5,710 nt of DNA from Gemmatimonadota bacterium (GCA_031127185.1 JARIET010000191.1:1-5710), one strand, 5' to 3'; shown: positions 1 to 4,903, numbered from the stretch's first letter. Program-made: numbers and translations. The notes: generated by a model from the sequence alone, not told the origin.

Positions 1-755
1 GAGATGTTCTGCGCCACGATCGCGCCAATGACTTCGCGGTTTTCCGCGCGGCCTTCACGCTTCTTGGTGAGGTCGAGCTCGCGGACGGCGAAGAAGAGTC
101 GGAGAATGTCCGAGTTGGACCCGTAGCCGAAGGCGCGCAGCAGTGCCGAGGCCGGGAACTTCTTCTTCTTGTCAATGTGGACGTAGATCACATCGTGGAT
201 ATCCACGGTGAACTCGACCCACGACCCGCGGAACGGGATAATGCGGGAGGATATCAGGCGCTGGCCGTTCGGGTGCGTGGATTCTTCGAAGACCACGCCC
301 GGCGACCGATGCAGCTGGCTGACGATGACGCGCTCCGCCCCGTTGATGACGAAGGTGCCCAGCTGGGTGAGCAGCGGCAGCTCACCGAGGTAGACCTCCT
401 TCTCGATCTGGTTCTTGACGCGTTTCCGCTTGTCCTCCGGCGACGTCTCCTCGAACACTGTGAGGAACAGCGTCGCCTTGAGGGGGGCGGAATAGGTCAT
501 GTCGCGCTCGATGCACTCCTCTACGGAGTACTTCGGCTCGCCCAGCGTGTACTTCTTGAAGTCCAGGAGGAAGTTTTCGTGGACATCGCTGATGGGGAAG
601 AGGTCCTTGAAGACCCGCTCCAGGCCGACATCTTCGCGATCGTGCGCGGCAGCGTCGAGTTGGAGGAGGGACTCGAAGGCGCGAGTCTGGATGTCGAGCA
701 AGTGGGGCATTTGCATGCCCTTCTCGAGCTTTCCGAAAGAGATCTGCTTGATCAT
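1..755 (-). CDS. rpoB: RNA polymerase beta subunit, N-terminal part (cut by window edge)
   Basis: This encodes the beta subunit of DNA-dependent RNA polymerase, which with beta' forms the catalytic core. Only the first 251 codons are present; the gene runs off position 1. I read it by hand: it begins MIKQISFGKLEKG and continues with the well-known N-terminal stretches MPHLLDIQ, LLTQLGTFVINGAERVIVSQ, LHRSPGVVF and IIPFRGSWVEF, typical of the beta protrusion and lobe. The SQLHRSPG segment is the N-terminal region linked to rifampicin resistance in other bacteria and looks normal; the main rifampicin cluster lies beyond the window. The ATG at 753-755 is chosen because an in-frame TAA lies 14 codons upstream with no other good start between, and GGTGAG sits 12 bases ahead. 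It follows rplL after 216 bases, the usual order. No frameshift is seen. Confidence 0.98.
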   Translation of the reverse strand, partial: MIKQISFGKLEKGMQMPHLLDIQTRAFESLLQLDAAAHDREDVGLERVFKDLFPISDVHENFLLDFKKYTLGEPKYSVEECIERDMTYSAPLKATLFLTVFEETSPEDKRKRVKNQIEKEVYLGELPLLTQLGTFVINGAERVIVSQLHRSPGVVFEESTHPNGQRLISSRIIPFRGSWVEFTVDIHDVIYVHIDKKKKFPASALLRAFGYGSNSDILRLFFAVRELDLTKKREGRAENREVIGAIVAQNI

Positions 756-767
756 GTCGGTCCGGGG

Positions 768-773
768 CTCACC
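768..773 (-). promoter_or_regulatory. Weak ribosome binding site of rpoB
   Basis: GGTGAG on the minus strand lies 12 bases before the rpoB ATG. It matches the GGTGA part of the anti-Shine-Dalgarno complement rather than the AGGAG core, and the spacing is long, so it supports the chosen start only modestly. No better site lies between the upstream in-frame stop and the ATG. Confidence 0.4.
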
Positions 774-810
774 CGGGAGGTGTACTGGCAGAGACCATTA
801 CAAAGCGCCA

Positions 811-846
811 CGCCCCGGCACCCGAACAGTGTCGGATGCCGGTGCG
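811..846 (-). promoter_or_regulatory. Hairpin in rplL-rpoB spacer, rpoB-proximal
   Basis: In the transcript this folds as CGC, an A/G mismatch, CCGGCA, a U-G wobble, CCGA, a six-base loop, then the matching arms. That gives 11 stacked pairs plus 3 outer pairs. The following bases are TGGCGCTTTGTAATGG, with only three T in a row, so it is not a standard intrinsic terminator. In E. coli the same spacer holds a partial terminator and an RNase III site that set rpoBC level against the ribosomal proteins. A similar attenuating or processing role here is inference from position and stability. Confidence 0.5.
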
Positions 847-918
847 CGTGCAATTCAACTACGGGTAGTACGGAAAAGCGAAAGAGTCACGTATCGAGGG
901 CAAGTGAGGGAGTGAGTG

Positions 919-958
919 CCGATGCCGCGCGGAGGCCACTGCCTCGCGCGGACGTCGG
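919..958 (-). promoter_or_regulatory. Hairpin just after rplL
   Basis: A long stem begins 13 bases beyond the rplL stop codon. The core (925-951) pairs CCGCGC with GCGCGG and GAGGC with GCCTC around a four-base loop, with one bulged base. Four further pairs (919-922 with 955-958) extend it past a small interruption. No T-run follows. It could protect the 3' end of the rplJL message, slow polymerase, or be a processing site before rpoB; the sequence does not decide between these. Confidence 0.5.
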
Positions 959-971
959 TGAACCACAACCC

Positions 972-1358
972 TTACTTGACCTCGACCGTCGCGCCCTGCT
1001 CTTCGAGCTTGGCCTTGATCGCGGCGGCCTCGTCCTTCGTGGCGCCGGCCTTCACGACCTGCGGCGCGCCGTCGACCATGTCCTTGGCTTCCTTCAGGCC
1101 AAGGCCGGTGACTTCGCGCACGACCTTGATGACCTGAATCTTCTTCGCGCCGGCGTCCTTGAGCGTGACGGAGAACTCCGTCTGCTCTTCGACTGCGGCC
1201 GCCGCGCCGCCGCCGCCAGCCGGGGCACCCGCGGCCACGGCCGCGATGGTCACGTTGAACTTCGTCTTGAACGCATCAATCAGCTCGGCAAGCTCGACGA
1301 CTGACATGCCGCCGATCGCGTCGAGGATTTCGTCCTTGCTCAGAGTGGTCTTCGTCAT
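972..1358 (-). CDS. rplL: 50S ribosomal protein L7/L12
   Basis: L7/L12 is the multi-copy stalk protein of the large ribosomal subunit that recruits and stimulates the translational GTPases. The 128-residue product is of normal length. It shows the N-terminal dimerisation region (about residues 1-38, with [17 protein letters not shown]), a flexible Ala/Gly hinge (about 40-60, with [12 protein letters not shown]), and the C-terminal domain (about 62-128) with the conserved [19 protein letters not shown] helix-loop that contacts factors. The ATG start is backed by GGAG (1368-1371) nine bases upstream. It lies 68 bases after rplJ, the only sizeable gap inside the rplKAJL block, and that gap carries two hairpins. 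L12 is needed in several copies per L10, so independent strong initiation here makes sense. Confidence 0.99.
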   Translation of the reverse strand: MTKTTLSKDEILDAIGGMSVVELAELIDAFKTKFNVTIAAVAAGAPAGGGGAAAAVEEQTEFSVTLKDAGAKKIQVIKVVREVTGLGLKEAKDMVDGAPQVVKAGATKDEAAAIKAKLEEQGATVEVK

Positions 1359-1381
1359 TGTCCTGTTCTCCGTTGGTATTT

Positions 1382-1421
1382 CCCAGGGTTTCCTGGGGCG
1401 TGTGTGTCAGGCAAACGCCTG
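1382..1421 (-). promoter_or_regulatory. Paired hairpins between rplJ and rplL
   Basis: In transcript order, CAGGC-GTTT-GCCTG (1421-1408) is followed by CCCAGG-AAAC-CCTGGG (1397-1382). The two four-base loops, GTTT and AAAC, are exact complements, so a loop-loop contact is possible. An alternative pairing of the outer arms (CAGG/CCTG plus flanking TTCC/GGAA) would exclude both hairpins. The second hairpin ends ten bases before the rplL Shine-Dalgarno sequence and leaves that sequence free. A role in raising or insulating rplL translation is inference. Confidence 0.45.
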
Positions 1422-1426
1422 GGGAA

Positions 1427-1939
1427 TCAAGCTGCTGCGGTTGAACCTTCTCCGGCCGTTCCAGACTCGAGCTGCGTCTTCCGCGCCTCGAGGGCCAGGG
1501 CAAACATCGCCAGCACGCTGTTGAACGCGCCGAGGAGCTGCGAGAGCGCCTCGTCACGGGTCGGCAGCGTGGCCAGCTTCTTCATCAGCGCCTCGTCCAC
1601 CACAGCGCCTTCATACAACCCACCCTTCACTGCCGGCCGCTGCTCATTCTCCTTCCGGAAATCGCTCAGCACCTTGGCCGCCGTGATGCCGTCCCTGGCC
1701 ACCACGACGCCGGTCGGGCCCTTGAGCCGCACGCCGGTCAACCCGCTCTCGTTCACTGCCTTGAGGGCGAGCGTGTTCTTGATGACCACGTATTCGATGC
1801 CCGCCTTGCGGAGGCGCCGACGCAGGTCCGTCATCCGCTTCACGTTGAGGCCGGTGAAGTCGGTGTAGTACAGGGCGGTTGCGCCCTTGAGCTTGTCCTT
1901 GAGCTCGGCGACGAGCTGTTCCTTTTCGGGTCGCTTCAT
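1427..1939 (-). CDS. rplJ: 50S ribosomal protein L10
   Basis: L10 anchors the L12 dimers to the 23S rRNA at the base of the ribosomal stalk. The 170-residue product has the family layout: an N-terminal rRNA-binding domain (about 1-130) with YYTDFTGLNVKRMTDLRRRL and the VVIKNTLALKAV segment, a central region with LKGPTGVVVARDG, and a C-terminal helix (about 137-165, ALSQLLGAFNSVLAMFALAL) that carries the L12 dimers. The ATG at 1937-1939 lies six bases after the rplA stop. No convincing Shine-Dalgarno sequence precedes it; the six-base gap reads CGAGCC. Translation is therefore probably coupled to rplA. The leader on which L10 represses its own message in E. coli has no room here. Confidence 0.99.
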   Translation of the reverse strand: MKRPEKEQLVAELKDKLKGATALYYTDFTGLNVKRMTDLRRRLRKAGIEYVVIKNTLALKAVNESGLTGVRLKGPTGVVVARDGITAAKVLSDFRKENEQRPAVKGGLYEGAVVDEALMKKLATLPTRDEALSQLLGAFNSVLAMFALALEARKTQLESGTAGEGSTAAA

Positions 1940-1945
1940 GGCTCG

Positions 1946-2635
1946 TTACCGGTAGGGGGTCGTGTCGATACGAACGCCCGGGCCCATGGTGCTGGACACC
2001 GCAACCGTTCGCACGTAGACGCCCTTCGTCGCGGCCGGCTTGGCGCGGACGATGGTGTCCATGAAGGCCGAGAAATTCGTTTCGAGCGACTCAACCGGGA
2101 ACGACACCTTCCCGATGGCAGCGTGCACGATGCCCGCCTTGTCCACGCGAAACTCAATCTTGCCGGCCTTCGTTTCCTTCACGGCCTGACCGACGTTCAT
2201 CGTCACCGTGCCCGCCTTGGGATTCGGCATCAGCCCGCGGGGGCCGAGCACGCGACCGAGCTGGCCCACCTGGCCCATCTGGTCCGGCGTCGCAATCATC
2301 ACGTCGAAATCGGTCCAGCCTTCCTTGATCTTGGCGATGTACTCCGTGCCGACGAAATCGGCGCCCGCTGCTTCGGCTTCCTTCGCCTTGTCGCCAACCG
2401 CGATCACGAGCACGCGCACCGACTTTCCGGTGCCGGCCGGGAGCACGACGGTGCCACGAATGGCCTGGTCGGCGTGCTTCGGGTCCACCCCGAGGCGCAC
2501 AGCGACGTCCACCGTCTCGTCGAACTTCGCAAAGGCGGTCTTCTTGACGAGCTCGAGCGCCGCGCGGGCTTGGTGGCTCGCGCTGGCGTCACGCCCCTCG
2601 ACGGCCTTGCGGTACTTCTTGCCGTGCGTACGCAT
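1946..2635 (-). CDS. rplA: 50S ribosomal protein L1
   Basis: L1 binds the mobile L1 stalk of 23S rRNA and helps eject deacylated tRNA from the E site; in many bacteria it also represses the rplK-rplA message. The 229-residue product is of normal length and includes the family signature [15 protein letters not shown] (about residues 128-142) and the conserved ends, with KKYRKA near the N-terminus and [11 protein letters not shown] near the C-terminus. The ATG (2633-2635) shares one base with the rplK stop in a TAATG junction. GGAGGT (2645-2650) lies nine bases upstream inside the last rplK codons, so L11 and L1 are translationally coupled. Nothing looks broken. Confidence 0.99.
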   Translation of the reverse strand: MRTHGKKYRKAVEGRDASASHQARAALELVKKTAFAKFDETVDVAVRLGVDPKHADQAIRGTVVLPAGTGKSVRVLVIAVGDKAKEAEAAGADFVGTEYIAKIKEGWTDFDVMIATPDQMGQVGQLGRVLGPRGLMPNPKAGTVTMNVGQAVKETKAGKIEFRVDKAGIVHAAIGKVSFPVESLETNFSAFMDTIVRAKPAATKGVYVRTVAVSSTMGPGVRIDTTPYR

Positions 2636-3057
2636 TAGCCCTTGACCTCCACGCCCATCGAGCGCGCCGCTCCGGCAACCATCGCCATGGCGGACTCAAT
2701 GGTGTCGCAGTTGAGGTCGGGCATCTTGATCTCGGCGATCTTCTTCACCTGAGCCTTCGTGATGCTTCCGACCTTGTTGCGATTTGGCTGACCCGAACCC
2801 TTCTCGATCCCCGCTTCCTTCTTGACGAGCACCGCGGCTGGCGGCGTCTTCAGGATGAAAGTGAAGGACTTGTCGGCATAAATCGTGATCTCGACCGGAA
2901 GGATCGTATCCTGGCCCTGAGTCTTTGCATTGAACTCCTTGCAAAAGGCCATGATGTTGATGCCCTGCGGACCGAGCGCGGTGCCGACGGGAGGGGCCGG
3001 GTTCGCCTTTCCTGCAGGAATCTGCAGTTTGACGAAACCGACTGCCTTCTTTGCCAT
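2635..3057 (-). CDS. rplK: 50S ribosomal protein L11
   Basis: L11 binds the GTPase-associated centre of 23S rRNA beside the stalk base and is needed for factor function and for stringent-response sensing. The product is 140 residues from [12 protein letters not shown]. The N-terminal domain (about 1-70) has the proline-rich linker-like [24 protein letters not shown]. The C-terminal rRNA-binding domain (about 75-140) has [14 protein letters not shown], a [20 protein letters not shown] segment and the final [16 protein letters not shown]. The frame is open for 15 more codons upstream, but AGGAG four bases before the ATG at 3055-3057 and family length fix the start there. A likely L1 control element lies just upstream. 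Confidence 0.99.
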   Translation of the reverse strand: MAKKAVGFVKLQIPAGKANPAPPVGTALGPQGINIMAFCKEFNAKTQGQDTILPVEITIYADKSFTFILKTPPAAVLVKKEAGIEKGSGQPNRNKVGSITKAQVKKIAEIKMPDLNCDTIESAMAMVAGAARSMGVEVKG

Positions 3058-3061
3058 GGTA

Positions 3062-3066
3062 CTCCT
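3062..3066 (-). promoter_or_regulatory. Ribosome binding site that sets the rplK start
   Basis: AGGAG, within GAAGAGGAG, lies four bases before the ATG at 3055-3057. It excludes the upstream in-frame ATG at 3100-3102, which would place the site inside the coding region and lies in the middle of a predicted stem. Confidence 0.8.
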
Positions 3067-3071
3067 CTTCG

Positions 3072-3104
3072 CAGTAGCGGGCGTGCGCCCGCTGGCTCCC
3101 ACTG
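3072..3104 (-). promoter_or_regulatory. Candidate L1-binding leader of rplK-rplA
   Basis: The transcript can fold with an outer stem CAGU/ACUG, then a one-sided internal loop GGGAGCC, then a seven-pair stem AGCGGGC/GCCCGCU closed by the loop GCAC. Two helices split by an asymmetric loop containing GGGAG resemble the L1 site on 23S rRNA and on L11-L1 messages of other bacteria, where L1 binds and represses translation. Its place, five bases before the rplK Shine-Dalgarno sequence, fits. The 3' side of the loop lacks bases I would expect from other leaders, so the match is partial. Confidence 0.5.
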
Positions 3105-3112
3105 TGTTTTAG

Positions 3113-3132
3113 CGTCGGAGTGGTCACCGACG
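3113..3132 (-). promoter_or_regulatory. Small hairpin in the rplK leader
   Basis: CGTCGG and CCGACG form six pairs around an eight-base loop (TGACCACT), eight bases before the candidate L1 site. The following bases are CTAAAACA, with no T-run, so it is not an intrinsic terminator. It may be part of a larger leader fold; function unknown. Confidence 0.35.
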
Positions 3133-3153
3133 ACCTGCAACTGCAACTACGGG

Positions 3154-3224
3154 TTTGGCGTTTGCGGTTTTCGGTTTTCGGAGCGCGGACTACCGGTTCC
3201 CGCGAACCGCCTACCGCAAACCGC
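3154..3224. repeat. Inverted array of 7-base units in nusG-rplK spacer
   Basis: On the plus strand five consecutive heptamers (3154-3188: TTTGGCG, TTTGCGG, TTTTCGG, TTTTCGG, AGCGCGG) are followed after one base by five of the complementary type (3190-3224: CTACCGG, TTCCCGC, GAACCGC, CTACCGC, AAACCGC). When 3157-3181 is folded on 3200-3224, 18 of 25 positions are Watson-Crick pairs. The seven-base spacing is unbroken in each arm. This looks like a degenerate intergenic repeat able to form a long hairpin in DNA or RNA. It encodes no believable protein. Confidence 0.75.
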
Positions 3225-3241
3225 TCACTCGTCCCGCATCG

Positions 3242-3784
3242 TTAGTGCGCTCTCAACTGCAGGTAATCCAACTCAACCGACGTCGGCCGCCCAAACAGGC
3301 TCACGCTCACCCGCACCTTCCCCTTGTCCGCCAGCACTTCCTCGACCGTTCCATTGAAATCCGTGAACGGCCCCTCTGTGATGGCCACGGCCTGCCCCAC
3401 GAGGAACGGGATCTCCTCTTTCGGCGCTTCCTCTTCCACCGCATCCGCGATGCCGAGGAGGCGATTCACTTCATCCGGACGCAGCGGCTGCGGATCACGA
3501 TCCTTGCCGACGAACTTGATCACGCCCTGAATCGAGTTGATGGTGTGCAGCGTTTCCTGGTCGACTTCCATCTCGACCAGCACATAACCCGGAAACACCT
3601 TCCGCTCGACGGTCACCTTCTTGCCGCCCTTGATTTCGACCACCTGCTCCGTCGGCACGAGAGCCTGCCGAATCTGCCGCTGATCGGCGGCGACCGGATC
3701 GGCGTCGATCTTGCGCTGGATCAGCGAGCGGACCTTGTTCTCATGGCCCGACGTGGTCTGGATCGCGTAGAACCGATGCATCAT
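3242..3784 (-). CDS. nusG: Transcription termination/antitermination factor NusG
   Basis: NusG rides on RNA polymerase, modifies pausing, supports Rho-dependent termination and links polymerase to ribosomal protein S10. The 180-residue product matches the family length. The NGN domain (about 1-120) starts MMHRFYAIQTTSGHENKV and contains KVFPGYVLVEME, which contacts polymerase. An acidic linker (about 116-125, VEEEAPKEE) leads to the C-terminal KOW domain (about 128-180) with GQAVAITEGPFTDFNGTVEEV. The frame is open far upstream but that stretch is secE in another frame. The first ATG (3782-3784) gives a four-base ATGA overlap with the secE stop; the next ATG, one codon later, is almost as good. 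No clear Shine-Dalgarno sequence is present, so initiation is probably coupled to secE. Confidence 0.98.
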   Translation of the reverse strand: MMHRFYAIQTTSGHENKVRSLIQRKIDADPVAADQRQIRQALVPTEQVVEIKGGKKVTVERKVFPGYVLVEMEVDQETLHTINSIQGVIKFVGKDRDPQPLRPDEVNRLLGIADAVEEEAPKEEIPFLVGQAVAITEGPFTDFNGTVEEVLADKGKVRVSVSLFGRPTSVELDYLQLRAH

Positions 3785-4014
3785 CTGAAGAGCGCCGGAA
3801 GCCCTTGAACGAGCACGAGGCGCAAGATGTTGTCGAGGATGAAGATCACGATCCCGATGAACAACGCGAGCACGACGACACCGATGGAGAGCTGGCGCAC
3901 CTGTGGCCAGTCGGGCCAGGTGACCTTCTTCATCTCGGCCATGACGTCGTGATAGAACGTCACGGTCCGCTGCATCAGGGTCGCCTTCTCGACGACTTGC
4001 ACCGAGGACGACAC
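3781..4014 (-). CDS. secE: Preprotein translocase subunit SecE
   Basis: SecE is the small essential inner-membrane subunit that clamps SecY in the SecYEG protein-export channel. The 77-residue product is the short single-span form common outside enterobacteria. It has an amphipathic N-terminal part (about 15-40) with the conserved AEMKKVTWPDWPQV surface helix, then one membrane span (about residues 43-62, IGVVVLALFIGIVIFIL). The start is GTG at 4012-4014, directly after the rpmG TAG stop, with AAGGAG nine bases upstream. The internal ATG at residue 14 has no such site. It overlaps nusG by four bases, the near-universal secE-nusG pairing. Confidence 0.97.
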   Translation of the reverse strand: MSSSVQVVEKATLMQRTVTFYHDVMAEMKKVTWPDWPQVRQLSIGVVVLALFIGIVIFILDNILRLVLVQGLPALFR

Positions 4015-4167
4015 CTACTTCGTCTCCTTGTGCGTTTGGTGCTTGTTGCACCGCGGGCAGTACTTCTTCCACTCCACCCGCTCAGGGTGGAGTCGCTTGT
4101 TCTTCATGGTGAAGTAGTTCCGATTCTTGCACTCGCCACAGGCGAGGATGATTTTTTCGCGCGGCAT
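4015..4167 (-). CDS. rpmG: 50S ribosomal protein L33
   Basis: L33 is a small protein of the large subunit near the E site. I translated it by hand: 50 residues beginning [19 protein letters not shown] and ending [10 protein letters not shown]. Four cysteines in two CxxC pairs (residues 10, 13, 37 and 40) make this the zinc-binding form of L33. Length and the NYFTMKNK and [10 protein letters not shown] stretches are typical. AGGAG (4176-4180) lies eight bases before the ATG. Its TAG stop directly touches the secE GTG, so the two are coupled, and its last codons contain the secE ribosome binding site. In many bacteria tRNA-Trp lies between rpmG and secE; it is absent here. Confidence 0.97.
   Translation of the reverse strand: MPREKIILACGECKNRNYFTMKNKRLHPERVEWKKYCPRCNKHQTHKETK
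4024..4029 (-). promoter_or_regulatory. Ribosome binding site that sets the GTG start of secE
   Basis: AAGGAG lies nine bases before the GTG at 4012-4014, within the codons for the last residues of L33. It is the reason for preferring the GTG over the internal ATG at secE residue 14. Confidence 0.8.
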
Positions 4168-4248
4168 TGCCCTTTCTCCTCAGGTCTGCTGCATCTCAAC
4201 TACCCGTTCGCTCTCTCCAGATCCATCTACTGCGACCATCGCTCACCA

Positions 4249-4321
4249 AGCACGCGACCGGGATCGAACCGGTGACCTCATCCTTACCAAGGATGTGCTC
4301 TACCGACTGAGCTACGCGTGC
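4249..4321 (-). tRNA. tRNA-Thr (anticodon GGT)
   Basis: A full 73-base cloverleaf. The acceptor is GCACGCG/CGCGTGC, the D stem GCTC/GAGC, the anticodon stem CATCC/GGATG with loop TTGGTAA (anticodon GGT, reading ACC and ACU), and the T arm ACCGG-TTCGATC-CCGGT. The discriminator is T and CCA is not encoded. It is last of the four tRNAs and ends 81 bases before rpmG. In the E. coli cluster the same tRNA directly precedes tufB. Confidence 0.98.
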
Positions 4322-4391
4322 AATCCCTGCCTCGATCCCGCGTTTCACGTTCCGTGGCCCTACTCACCCTTCACCATCAGACACCATGCAG

Positions 4392-4464
4392 AGCGGGAGA
4401 CGGGGCTCGAACCCGCGACATCAAGCTTGGAAGGCTTGCGCTCTACCAGCTGAGCTACTCCCGC
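4392..4464 (-). tRNA. tRNA-Gly (anticodon TCC)
   Basis: A full 73-base cloverleaf with acceptor GCGGGAG/CTCCCGC, D stem GCTC/GAGC, and anticodon stem CAAGC/GCTTG with loop CTTCCAA (anticodon TCC, reading GGA and GGG). The T arm is GCGGG-TTCGAGC-CCCGT, with one G-T closing pair. The discriminator is T and CCA is not encoded. It is third in the tRNA cluster. Confidence 0.98.
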
Positions 4465-4521
4465 GTTCTCCCAACCCCTTCACTGCTCCCTACTCCCGAC
4501 CCTCCGCACGCATCATCCGAG

Positions 4522-4604
4522 TGGTGGGGGAAGGATTCGAACCTTCGAAGGCATAAGCCGGCAGATTTACAGTCTGCTCCCGTTGGCCACTTGGGTACCC
4601 CACC
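4522..4604 (-). tRNA. tRNA-Tyr (anticodon GTA)
   Basis: An 83-base class II tRNA. The acceptor is GGTGGGG/CCCCACC, the D stem CCC/GGG, and the anticodon stem GCAGA/TCTGC with loop CTGTAAA (anticodon GTA, reading UAU and UAC). A long variable arm has a GGC-TTAT-GCC stem, as expected for bacterial tRNA-Tyr. The T arm is GAAGG-TTCGAAT-CCTTC. The discriminator is A and CCA is not encoded. It is second in the cluster. Confidence 0.98.
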
Positions 4605-4667
4605 TCAACCAACGCCCGCACACACCTCCGCACTCTGTACCAACGCCGACGACCAGACACAGCCCAG

Positions 4668-4740
4668 AGCTGACGGCCAGAATCGAACTGGCAACCGCCT
4701 GATTACAAATCAGGTGCTCTGCCAATTGAGCTACGTCAGC
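4668..4740 (-). tRNA. tRNA-Thr (anticodon TGT)
   Basis: A full 73-base cloverleaf with acceptor GCTGACG/CGTCAGC, D stem GCTC/GAGC, and anticodon stem CCTGA/TCAGG with loop TTTGTAA (anticodon TGT, reading mainly ACA and ACG). The T arm is GCCAG-TTCGATT-CTGGC. The discriminator is T and CCA is not encoded. It is first in the cluster, so the operon promoter should lie just upstream. Confidence 0.98.
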
Positions 4741-4799
4741 ACGCAACGCGCGCCCCAGCACGAACCGCAAAACGACGAGCAGTTTTTCGCGAGCCTTAA

Positions 4800-4828
4800 A
4801 ACGTATCGCAGGCGCGAAAGCTGGTCAA
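4800..4828 (-). promoter_or_regulatory. Candidate sigma-70 type promoter for the tRNA operon
   Basis: On the minus strand TTGACC (4823-4828, five of six to the -35 consensus) is followed after exactly 17 bases by TACGTT (4800-4805, three of six to the -10 consensus but keeping TA and the last T). It points at tRNA-Thr(TGT), whose 5' end is about 60 bases downstream. The strong -35 and its place upstream of the first stable RNA are in favour; the poor -10 is against. It could drive the tRNAs and read on into rpmG-secE-nusG. Confidence 0.4.
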
Positions 4829-4856
4829 GCCGTTGGGCGACAAGTTGTTAGGCCCT

Positions 4857-4903
4857 GCGCCCTCGCCGATGTAATTCGGCGGGTCGAACCCGCAAACAGG
4901 CGC
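4857..4903 (-). terminator. Overlapping hairpins directly after cysS
   Basis: Starting at the first base after the cysS stop, the transcript can form GCGGG-loop-CCCGC (4893-4879) or CGCCGA-loop-TCGGCG (4881-4864). They share three bases and so compete. An outer stem GGCGC/GCGCC (4899-4903 with 4857-4861) can enclose the region. No T-run follows, so a standard intrinsic terminator is not shown; a 3'-end stabilising or Rho-assisted end for cysS is possible. Confidence 0.35.

Noticed and set aside
797..802. TGTAAT as the -10 box of a dedicated rpoB promoter
   Set aside because: Five of six bases match, but no -35 lies 16-18 bases upstream; the best candidate matches about two of six and is inside the hairpin arm. 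Too weak to list as a promoter.
177..1304. 375-codon open frame on the plus strand
   Set aside because: It is antisense to rpoB, the spacer and rplL, all firmly identified. Its arginine, leucine and aspartate rich composition is what a GC-rich gene gives on its opposite strand, and it resembles no family I know.
3058..3102. N-terminal extension of rplK by 15 residues
   Set aside because: It is absent from the L11 family, crosses the predicted leader stem and the ribosome binding site, and the ATG at 3055-3057 is well supported.
3155..3808. 217-codon plus-strand open frame covering the heptamer array and antisense of nusG
   Set aside because: Its first part is the translated 7-base repeat and the rest is the opposite strand of nusG; no family resemblance.
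3785..4072. N-terminal extension of nusG by about 96 residues
   Set aside because: This stretch overlaps secE in another frame; the NGN domain begins at MMHRFYAI and the ATGA overlap gives the natural start.
4567..4770. 67-codon minus-strand open frame over tRNA-Tyr and tRNA-Thr(TGT)
   Set aside because: It reads straight through two complete tRNA genes; its AQLAEHLICNQAVASSIL-like text is tRNA sequence translated.
4127..4851. Plus-strand open frames with stretches such as GLEPATSS and DRTGDL across the tRNAs
   Set aside because: These are translations of the antisense of tRNA T arms and anticodon arms, a familiar false-gene pattern. The four tRNAs fold fully.
4879..4893. GGTTCGACCC after cysS as a tRNA T-arm remnant or attachment site
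   Set aside because: In the proper T-loop register only one stem pair forms, and no acceptor or anticodon arm lies nearby. It is better explained as a simple hairpin.
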